DNA of 5,302 nt, taken from assembly GCA_946480575.1 (NCBI GenBank), contig CAMLKF010000085.1:1-5302 (forward strand), in the 5' to 3' direction. Below the pieces are notes generated by a model. The model was not told the origin of the DNA. It searched no databases and was given only the letters and a program-made list of their open reading frames with translations. This stretch comes from an uncultured Nitrososphaera sp. (GTDB taxonomy: Archaea > Thermoproteota > Nitrososphaeria > Nitrososphaerales > Nitrososphaeraceae). Made by a program: the position numbers and the translations under genes. Below are positions 1-4,746 of this stretch, one piece after another (within the stretch, counting starts at the first letter, position 1; each line of letters starts with the position of its first letter).

Positions 1-61
1 TGGTCGCAAACATCATCTCAGTGGCTGTGGCATCAACCGATAACTTGACAGAGCCCCTAAA

Positions 62-75
62 AATACAGTTTAAAT
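62..75 (+). promoter_or_regulatory. TATA box of the winged-helix gene
   Basis: An A-rich stretch is followed by TTTAAA at 69-74. The box ends 24 bases before the ATG at 99, the spacing expected for an archaeal TATA box driving a leaderless transcript. This is the main reason for choosing the ATG at 99 over the in-frame GTG at 21, which lies upstream of the box. The rest of bases 1-98 holds no gene I can assign. Confidence 0.6.
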
Positions 76-98
76 TCTGCTTTGCACATAGTACAAGC

Positions 99-674
99 AT
101 GTCAAACGTGCGAGTCAACGAGAGTCCGAACCACTTTATGGTGCTGGACGCAATCGCAAGAGGAGTCAAGACCGTTGACAAAATAGCCAAAGTTACAAGG
201 CTGAACAAGGCCGAAGTAGAGCTAATCACAAATGACTTGGTAGCGCAGAGGCTGGTAATTCAGACAGAAAAGAAGGGCTTTTTCGGAGGCAAAAAGCTGG
301 AATTTGCCATCAGCCACACTGGCATGCAGCTGCTCAGTTCCAAGAAGGCGGAGCTTGAGAAGCAGGCGCAGCAGATACAGCAGTGGTACCAGAACGGCAA
401 CACCCAGCAACTACAGTCCTACATGGACAACAACAGGATGTGGATGCCGATGATGCTGTTCTCCGGCATCATGAACGTGATGTTCTTCATGTCCATGATG
501 TCCCTGATGGGCATGGCTATGACCCCTGCGGAGAGCGGGCTTGCAGGCGACACTGGCGCAGGTGCAGCAGACTCGGGCGCTGCAGCTGACGGCAGCGGCG
601 GCGATGCAGGAGCTGCAGACAGCGGCGGCGGAGATTTCGGCGGCGACTTTGGCGGCGGAGACTTTAGCTTCTAG
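99..674 (+). CDS. Winged-helix protein with Met-rich membrane segment
   Basis: 191 aa when started at the ATG at 99. Residues about 10-79 read as a winged helix-turn-helix domain, with helix-turn-helix around 24-52 and a basic wing around 57-67 (EKKGFFGGKK). Residues 80-108 form a Gln/Lys-rich amphipathic helix. Residues 109-141 are strongly hydrophobic and contain 13 Met, consistent with one membrane-spanning or membrane-attached helix. The tail (142-191) is Gly/Ala/Asp-rich low complexity ending in repeated GGDF-like units. The architecture suggests a membrane-associated DNA-binding or scaffold protein, but I do not recognise a characterised family and the target is unknown. The gene converges on, and overlaps by 11 bp, the membrane-protein gene on the other strand. 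Confidence 0.8.
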   Translation: MSNVRVNESPNHFMVLDAIARGVKTVDKIAKVTRLNKAEVELITNDLVAQRLVIQTEKKGFFGGKKLEFAISHTGMQLLSSKKAELEKQAQQIQQWYQNGNTQQLQSYMDNNRMWMPMMLFSGIMNVMFFMSMMSLMGMAMTPAESGLAGDTGAGAADSGAAADGSGGDAGAADSGGGDFGGDFGGGDFSF

Positions 675-1212
675 CTCTTATTTTTCTATACGCTTCAGGC
701 GCCAACACGGTGAACGCGCCGGCCAAGAGCGCAAGCGGCACAGACAGCAAAAGCGAGTATTGATACAATAATAGGTCGACGGTCTCGGCAGTCAGTATGC
801 ACGCGCTTTCAGCCGTAACCAGAATCACGACGCTGGATTTCAATATTGCTTTCAAATTAGGCTGCCTGTGAAGGCGCCAGAGCCTGTCAGCACCGGTCGC
901 AAAATCCCACATCGTTCCCTTGAGGTTTGGAACAAATCCTTTTCTGGCGTTCTGCTCCAGCAACGAGCAGCAGCCACACATCACTCCGCCATTGAACCTG
1001 CCAAGTATCGTGATGAACGTCGCAAGGCCCGCAAGCGCGTAGCCTATTGCATAAGCTGTGGCTATGCGAAGCGGATTAAAGCCAAAAAGGTAGAGCCCTG
1101 CTGCATTCTCGCCAATCTCTGCAGCTGAAATGCACAGGATTTCAATGCCAAGCGCAGCAGCATACAAACCTTTAGCGTGTCGGAAGAATTGCAGCAGCAG
1201 CAACAAGGGCAC
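664..1212 (-). CDS. Multi-pass membrane protein, unknown function
   Basis: 182 aa from a GTG start at 1212. An AAGGA sequence (1221-1225) sits 8 bases upstream of that GTG. Hydrophobic segments lie at about residues 14-44, 47-70, 121-148 and 151-171, with a basic C-terminus (YRKIRARS). Acidic residues lie inside or beside the hydrophobic segments (E24, E32, E35, E135, E143, D146). The AE-containing stretches around 31-42 and 134-150 look alike, hinting at an internal repeat as in some cation transporters. A CGCC cluster (residues 79-82) sits in the loop after the second segment. I do not recognise the family, and a metal or cation transport role is inference only. The start is uncertain: the same frame stays open without ATG, GTG or TTG up to a TGA at 1300-1302, so the true N-terminus could be longer if a base is miscalled. 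Confidence 0.7.
   Translation of the reverse strand: MPLLLLLQFFRHAKGLYAAALGIEILCISAAEIGENAAGLYLFGFNPLRIATAYAIGYALAGLATFITILGRFNGGVMCGCCSLLEQNARKGFVPNLKGTMWDFATGADRLWRLHRQPNLKAILKSSVVILVTAESACILTAETVDLLLYQYSLLLSVPLALLAGAFTVLAPEAYRKIRARS
677..687 (+). terminator. Oligo-T terminator after the winged-helix gene
   Basis: A T-rich run (CTTATTTTTCT) begins three bases after the TAG at 672-674. Oligo-T tracts terminate archaeal RNA polymerase without needing a hairpin, and none is visible. The run lies inside the 3' end of the convergent gene. Confidence 0.4.
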
Positions 1213-1303
1213 AGCGGCTTTCCTTATTGCAAATGATGCAGGAGATGTTCTTGCTGCATTCCTGGGGGATACAAAAGCATTCCGCGCACCTACTACTCGT
1301 CAT
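1172..1303 (-). CDS. Possible Cys-rich mini-protein upstream of the membrane gene
   Basis: An ATG at 1303 opens a 43-codon frame ending at TAA (1172-1174). It overlaps the first 41 bases of the membrane-protein gene in another frame. The translation has seven cysteines in its first 31 residues (C6, C9, C11, C16, C22, C25, C31), spaced like a small zinc-binding module with two CxxC pairs. By hand count about two thirds of third positions in the unique part are G or C, against about a quarter in the competing frame, which favours this frame as coding. It could be a separate microprotein, a cysteine-rich N-terminus of the membrane protein split by an indel, or chance. No clear TATA box lies at the usual distance upstream. 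Confidence 0.3.
   Translation of the reverse strand: MTSSRCAECFCIPQECSKNISCIICNKESRCALVAAAAILPTR
1221..1225 (-). promoter_or_regulatory. Shine-Dalgarno-like site before GTG 1212
   Basis: On the minus strand AAGGA is followed by 8 bases and then the GTG start. It supports the chosen start of the membrane protein and a transcript with a leader, unlike the leaderless pattern elsewhere in the window. Confidence 0.4.
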
Positions 1304-1371
1304 TGATGATTACTTACTTATCTTGTATCAACTATTTGAAAAATACGCACCAAAACAACGGTGTAACAGGG

Positions 1372-1400
1372 TATTATTATTTTTATTATTTTTATTATTA
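1372..1400. repeat. AT-only TTATTATTT tract
   Basis: A 29-base stretch of only A and T is built from repeated TTATT/TTTTATT units. It lies just beyond the 3' end of the regulator gene. On the minus strand it is A-rich, so it is not an obvious oligo-T terminator for the regulator. The rest of 1304-1403 shows no gene. Confidence 0.5.
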
Positions 1401-1403
1401 TGA

Positions 1404-1787
1404 TTACATCGCAATAAGCTTGACGTGATCCATCTTTTTGTTTGACTGGAATTTCTTGGTCATGTCCCTTATTTCTTCGGCATCTCCTTTCAGGAGAAAG
1501 ATCTCAAGGCATCTGTCACCGTCTATCTTGTTGTGTATGTGCGTGCTTATCAGCTTGTCATAGTCGTGCCCCATTTCTGTCACCTGGTCGTCTGATTTTT
1601 CGTCGTGTATTGCTAGGAGCACTGCGAAAAGGTTCCCCGACAAATTTTGCCTGTCCTTTTCTTCTGCCAGAAGGTTCCTTATCCCCGCCCTGACAATTTC
1701 AGATCTGCCGGAAAACCCGAGAGCCTTTTGCATCTTGTCTATTTCCTGCAAAATGTCGTCATTGAGCGACACGCTTACTATGGTCAA
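1404..1787 (-). CDS. NikR-family ribbon-helix-helix metal regulator
   Basis: 127 aa, the usual NikR size. Residues 1-45 form the CopG/NikR ribbon-helix-helix DNA-binding domain, with a beta strand TIVSVSL and then helices through GFSGRSEIVRAGIRNLL. Residues about 52-127 match the NikR ACT-like metal-binding tetramerisation domain, including CLEIFLLKGD. Aligned on that motif, H74, H85 and C93 occupy the E. coli nickel-ligand positions H76, H87 and C95. The fourth position (H89) is K87, and an extra His (H83) lies two residues before H85. A metal-dependent repressor is likely, but the metal may not be nickel. The TTG start at 1787 is forced: a stop lies at 1800-1802 and the first in-frame ATG is residue 19. 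The gene is divergent from znuA with 88 bp between the start codons, so control of the zinc operon and of itself is the natural inference. Confidence 0.88.
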   Translation of the reverse strand: MTIVSVSLNDDILQEIDKMQKALGFSGRSEIVRAGIRNLLAEEKDRQNLSGNLFAVLLAIHDEKSDDQVTEMGHDYDKLISTHIHNKIDGDRCLEIFLLKGDAEEIRDMTKKFQSNKKMDHVKLIAM

Positions 1788-1798
1788 TATCCTAGAAT

Positions 1799-1839
1799 AT
1801 TATTAACTCATTTATAAATACACCTTATTTATTATTAAC
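1799..1839. repeat. Direct repeat ATTATTAAC flanking the regulator TATA box
   Basis: The nonamer ATTATTAAC occurs at 1799-1807 and again at 1831-1839, 32 bp apart, about three helical turns. The regulator's TATA box lies between the copies. The second copy is also the left arm of the dyad at 1832-1860, so the same half-site sequence is present at both promoters. The local AT-richness raises the odds of coincidence. Confidence 0.4.
1811..1820 (-). promoter_or_regulatory. TATA box of the NikR-like gene
   Basis: On the minus strand the sequence is TATTTATAAA, a good archaeal TATA box. It ends 23 bases before the TTG at 1787, so the transcript should be leaderless or nearly so. Confidence 0.6.
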
Positions 1840-1860
1840 AAAAGTATATATTCTTAATAA
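1832..1860. promoter_or_regulatory. Candidate metal-regulator operator over the znu promoter
   Basis: TTATTAA (1832-1838) and its exact reverse complement TTAATAA (1854-1860) flank a 15-base spacer that contains the znuA TATA box. Three more symmetric pairs lie inside (1840/1852, 1841/1851, 1843/1849). Half-site spacing is 22 bp, as in the E. coli NikR operator (GTATGA-N16-TCATAC). Binding here would block TBP access. That the adjacent regulator binds here is inference. Confidence 0.5.
1845..1850 (+). promoter_or_regulatory. TATA box of the znuACB operon
   Basis: TATATA preceded by AAAAG, a plausible BRE (TFB recognition element). It ends 25 bases before the TTG start at 1876, consistent with a leaderless mRNA. 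It lies at the centre of the dyad at 1832-1860. Confidence 0.6.
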
Positions 1861-1875
1861 CATCTCATAGGATCG

Positions 1876-2829
1876 TTGGATAACAAAATTGCAATAGGGA
1901 TCGCAGTTGTGGCTGCCGCTGTAGCAGTCATTGTGCCGCTCACAGTAATAGCCAGCACACAAAACGATGCAGCGCCGGCCGGAGAAGATGCTGCCGCTGG
2001 CAATCAAAAGGTCATCAAGGTCATTGCGTCATTCTTTCCGCTGTACGATTTTGTCAGAAACGTCGGAGGCGACAGGGTCGAGGTAACGTCGATGATCCCT
2101 GCTGGAGCCGAGCCGCACGACTGGGAGCCGACCATAAGGCAGGTAGCCGATGCCAGTTCGGCAGACATATTTGTTTACAACGGTGCCAGCCTTGAGAGCT
2201 GGGCTCAGAACATCGAAACCAAGTTTGTAGTCAACACCAGCGAAGGGTTGGAGCTTCTAGAAGCCACAGACGAGGAGGAGCACAGTTACATCGACCCGCA
2301 CATCTGGCTTGACCCGATCTATGCAAAACACCAAGTCGGGCTGATCCGCGATGGGCTCGTCAAAATCGATCCTGACAATGCTCAATATTACAACGATAAT
2401 GCTGACAGGTTCATGGCAGAGCTTGACAAGTTGGACGCCTCGATAAGATCAGAGCTACCCGGCTGCGAGAAGAAGGACTTTATCGCATTCCACAGCGCGT
2501 TCAGCTACTTTGCAAATAGGTACGGATTGAACCAGCACAGCGTGTACAGAGGCCTTCCGGAAGGCGAGGTCCCGCCACAGCGCCTGCAGGAAATAGTTGA
2601 TCTGGCAAAGGAATTAAAGATCGACACGATATATTCAGAAGAGTTGGTTGATCCGCGCCTTGCCGAAGCAATAGCGGAAGAGATCCCTGGCGGCAGGGTT
2701 CTCGTGCTGAGCCCCATTGAAGGTCTTGAGAAGGAAGAGCAGGCAGCGGGGCTTGGGTACATCGACAAGATGGAGCAAAACTTGGACAACCTGAAGGCTG
2801 GTTTGGATTGCAGGAGCAGGCAGCAGTAA
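1876..2829 (+). CDS. znuA: Zinc ABC transporter substrate-binding protein ZnuA
   Basis: 317 aa cluster A-I solute-binding protein that captures Zn(II), possibly Mn(II), outside the membrane and passes it to ZnuB. Residues 5-27 are a signal peptide or membrane anchor with no lipobox Cys, followed by an Ala/Gly-rich linker to about 44. The metal ligands are visible: H81 in EPHDWEP, H142 in DPHIWLDP and H206 in AFHSAFSYF. The third ligand being His rather than Glu favours zinc. An acidic ligand may come from E255/E256, D259 or E282. Where many ZnuA proteins carry a His-rich loop there is only a short acidic stretch with one His (TDEEEHS, 131-137). C197 and C312 are the only cysteines and might pair. 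The TTG start is forced, because the first in-frame ATG is residue 73. The gene overlaps znuC by 22 bp. Confidence 0.93.
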   Translation: MDNKIAIGIAVVAAAVAVIVPLTVIASTQNDAAPAGEDAAAGNQKVIKVIASFFPLYDFVRNVGGDRVEVTSMIPAGAEPHDWEPTIRQVADASSADIFVYNGASLESWAQNIETKFVVNTSEGLELLEATDEEEHSYIDPHIWLDPIYAKHQVGLIRDGLVKIDPDNAQYYNDNADRFMAELDKLDASIRSELPGCEKKDFIAFHSAFSYFANRYGLNQHSVYRGLPEGEVPPQRLQEIVDLAKELKIDTIYSEELVDPRLAEAIAEEIPGGRVLVLSPIEGLEKEEQAAGLGYIDKMEQNLDNLKAGLDCRSRQQ

Positions 2830-3566
2830 ACGTCGATAGGGTGTCGTACCGCTACGAGCATGGCACAGCCCTAGACAACGTCTCGTTCTTGGTGAACGAG
2901 GGCGACCTGCTTGGCATGATAGGGCCAAACGGCGCCGGCAAGACTACACTATTCAGCTGCATGCTCGGACTGCTAGACGACTATCAGGGTACGATTACTA
3001 TTTTTGGTGAGGACATCAGGAAAAGCCGCAAGGTGCTCAGGTCAATAGGCTACGTGCCGCAAAAGAATTCGATCGACCGGGGCTTCCCGGCGACAGTTGA
3101 GGAAATAGTATCGCTTGGCATGATGACCGGCGGCAAGCAGCCTTACTCGGAAAAGATAGCGTCAGCGCTTGAAACAGTGGGACTGTCCCGGGAAAAGGGC
3201 AGAAGGATTGGCGAGCTGTCGGGCGGGCAGCAGCAGCGTGCTCTTATCGCAAAAGCGCTGGTGAACGATCCCCGCCTGCTGATACTGGACGAGCCGGCAA
3301 CTGGCATCGACCTCGAGAGCCAGAACAGGTTCTACTCGCTGATAAAAAAGCTGAACCAGGAAAACAAGATCACAATAATCCTATCGTCCCATGACCTTGA
3401 CGCAGTGAACAAGCTGGCCAACAAGGTGGCATGCATCAACAGGAGCATGTTCTTCCACGGTGACGCGCACCACTTTTTCGAAGACGAGGATCTGCTGAAG
3501 AAATACTCTGAGTCGAGCATGCAGAGCCATATGCACCTTCACCCGCAGCCGAAAAACAATAGGTAG
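2808..3566 (+). CDS. znuC: Zinc ABC transporter ATP-binding protein ZnuC
   Basis: 252 aa cytoplasmic ATPase that powers the importer. All motifs are intact: Walker A GPNGAGKTT (39-47), Q-loop Q85 in GYVPQK, signature LSGGQ (137-141), Walker B LLILDEP (157-163), D-loop TGID (165-168) and switch H195. The sequence resembles the Mn/Zn ABC ATPases. The C-terminus carries an HMHLH run (H241, H243, H245), a possible metal-binding tail. The TTG start at 2808 overlaps the last codons of znuA in another frame, suggesting translational coupling. The first in-frame ATG is M37, just before Walker A, so a non-ATG start is required. Confidence 0.95.
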   Translation: MQEQAAVNVDRVSYRYEHGTALDNVSFLVNEGDLLGMIGPNGAGKTTLFSCMLGLLDDYQGTITIFGEDIRKSRKVLRSIGYVPQKNSIDRGFPATVEEIVSLGMMTGGKQPYSEKIASALETVGLSREKGRRIGELSGGQQQRALIAKALVNDPRLLILDEPATGIDLESQNRFYSLIKKLNQENKITIILSSHDLDAVNKLANKVACINRSMFFHGDAHHFFEDEDLLKKYSESSMQSHMHLHPQPKNNR

Positions 3567-3578
3567 TAGAATAACAAC

Positions 3579-4421
3579 TTGGTGCTCGACATACTGCAGG
3601 TCGTTTTTGTGCAAAGAGCGCTTGTCACCGGCATAGCGGTCGCAGTCATTTGCTCTGTAGTGGGGTTGTTTCTGGTGCTGCGCAGGCAATCGCTCTTTGG
3701 CGACGCGCTGTCGCACATGGCGTTTGGCGGGATAGCCGTAGGGTTTTTCACCAACACGTACCCGCTGTGGACCGCATTCATAGTTTCCATCCTTGGCGCG
3801 CTTGGAATTGCCAAGCTGAGGCAATCAACCAAGATACCGCCGGATGCAGCAGTTGCCGTCATGCTTTCAGCAGGCCTTGCGCTGGGCGTGGTGCTTGTCG
3901 GCCTATCAGGCGGATTCTCAGTAGACCTGTTCAGCTTTTTGTTCGGTAGTATTCTGCTTGTGAGCGTGCAGGATACAATCATGATCCTGCTTGTGGCCGC
4001 CGGCATACTTGCGGTGATGGCCGTGCTGTACAAAAAGCTAATGTATATCGCCTTTGACGAAGAGCAGGCAAAGGTAAGCGGCCTACAGGTCTCAAAGCTT
4101 AGCTACCTCTTTATTGTCATTGCGAGCATCACGGTAATAGCGTCAATACGGCTTGTCGGGATATTGTTAATCTCGTCGCTTATCGTGATACCTGCCATCT
4201 CTGCCATGATGCTTGGCAAAGGCTTCAAGAAGACGATGATGTTCGCAGTATCGATCTCGGTGTTTTCGGTCGTGACAGGTATAATTGCGTCATATGCAGC
4301 GGACATTCCCCCTGGCGGGACAATAGTGCTGGTCACGATAGCTGTCTTTCTGGCAATACTTGGCTGGAAGTCAGTCAAAAAAGCAAGGCTGCAACATGAG
4401 ACTCCAGCCACTACACAATAG
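3579..4421 (+). CDS. znuB: Zinc ABC transporter permease ZnuB
   Basis: 280 aa integral membrane permease of the ABC-3 family, expected to work as a dimer with ZnuC. It is hydrophobic throughout, with about eight predicted helices. The family signatures are present: LFGDALSHMAFGG (39-51), FDEEQAKVSGL (159-169), probably near the ATPase interface, and GILLISSLIVIPA (194-206). It starts 12 bases after the znuC stop at TTG 3579; the adjacent GTG at 3582 is an equally possible start. The short charged C-terminus contains one His. There is no terminator after the stop, and a zinc-ribbon frame begins 17 bases later, so transcription probably continues. Confidence 0.95.
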   Translation: MVLDILQVVFVQRALVTGIAVAVICSVVGLFLVLRRQSLFGDALSHMAFGGIAVGFFTNTYPLWTAFIVSILGALGIAKLRQSTKIPPDAAVAVMLSAGLALGVVLVGLSGGFSVDLFSFLFGSILLVSVQDTIMILLVAAGILAVMAVLYKKLMYIAFDEEQAKVSGLQVSKLSYLFIVIASITVIASIRLVGILLISSLIVIPAISAMMLGKGFKKTMMFAVSISVFSVVTGIIASYAADIPPGGTIVLVTIAVFLAILGWKSVKKARLQHETPATTQ

Positions 4422-4438
4422 GGACACGCCAGCAGCTC

Positions 4439-4507
4439 ATGGAGCAGCGGAAGACTGAATACAACAGGATCAGCAGCTGCCAGTCATGCGGCGGCAACTT
4501 GTTGTGA
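4439..4507 (+). pseudogene. N-terminal piece of the zinc-ribbon gene, out of frame
   Basis: An ATG at 4439, 17 bases after znuB, opens a 22-codon frame ending at TGA (4505-4507). It encodes a basic N-terminus followed by SCQSCGGNL, a typical first half of a zinc ribbon. A shift of -1 near 4499-4504, equivalent to one missing base, joins it to the frame at 4486-4668. The joined 76-residue product would have CxxCGG (14-19), CxxCGG (27-32), CxxC (38-41) and CxHxH (47-51). The second half of the motif sits exactly where it should, so I read this as the true 5' end of that gene, interrupted by an indel. Confidence 0.55.
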
Positions 4508-4668
4508 CCAGAACCTGTCACCACTGCGGCGGGCCGATGGTGTGGTACTGCGCAAGCTGCTTCATGATGTACGATTGCGTGCACGTCCACCTCGACGACG
4601 CTGCTGCCACGTCTCGAGAGGAAAAAGCAGCAGCAGCCTGTGCCGATAAGATTGCTGTGGCAAACTAG
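4486..4668 (+). CDS. Small zinc-ribbon protein, likely fourth cistron
   Basis: 60 aa if read from the ATG at 4486. The core is CHHCGG (11-16), then CASC (22-25), a four-Cys zinc ribbon, followed directly by DCVHVH (30-35), a further Cys/His cluster. The C-terminal 25 residues are Ala/Glu/Lys-rich and low complexity. It follows znuB closely, with no promoter visible between them, so it is probably co-transcribed with the importer. Its function is unknown: a zinc-binding accessory or a zinc-dependent regulator would fit the location, but neither is shown. The ATG at 4486 falls inside the upstream CxxCGG-coding stretch, so the real gene probably starts at 4439 and this reading is its longer, in-frame remainder. 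Confidence 0.65.
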   Translation: MRRQLVVTRTCHHCGGPMVWYCASCFMMYDCVHVHLDDAAATSREEKAAAACADKIAVAN

Positions 4669-4716
4669 CAACAATCATGGCAAAAACTGAATTCTTGTTA
4701 CTTTAATAGGGTCCGA

Positions 4717-4724
4717 TTTTAATA
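4717..4724 (+). promoter_or_regulatory. TATA box of the PsbP-like gene
   Basis: TTTTAATA ends 22 bases before the GTG at 4747, matching the leaderless spacing of the other promoters. A second similar sequence (CTTTAATA, 4701-4708) lies further upstream. This box argues that translation starts at 4747, not at the in-frame GTG at 4779. Confidence 0.5.
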
Positions 4725-4746
4725 CTGACAACAAAGTGGTCTTCTT

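Noticed and set aside
1..40. Possible start of a divergent gene on the - strand (ATGATG near 10-15)
   Set aside because: Only a few codons lie in the window and no convincing TATA box lies upstream on that strand.
21..98. In-frame GTG at 21 as the start of the winged-helix protein, adding 26 residues
   Set aside because: The TATA box at 69-74 lies downstream of it and is correctly spaced for the ATG at 99. The extra residues show no domain character.
868..1128. 86-codon frame on the + strand
   Set aside because: It lies wholly inside the membrane-protein gene on the other strand. Its composition is that of an antisense shadow and it has no domain.
1786..1801. AATAT-N6-ATATT inverted repeat over the regulator start codon as an operator
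   Set aside because: It has short arms in AT-rich DNA and no match to the half-sites at the TATA boxes, so it is too weak to list as a site.
3539..4033. 164-codon frame on the - strand inside znuB
   Set aside because: Its Ser/Thr/Pro-rich translation is the usual antisense shadow of a hydrophobic membrane gene, and znuB is unambiguous.
4496..4507. Programmed -1 ribosomal frameshifting in the zinc-ribbon gene
   Set aside because: There is no canonical slippery heptamer and no evident downstream structure. A missing base is simpler, especially with two similar breaks nearby.
4411..4674. 87-codon frame on the - strand opposite the zinc ribbon
   Set aside because: The + strand frames carry clear CxxC motifs, whereas this one has no recognisable family and is antisense to them.
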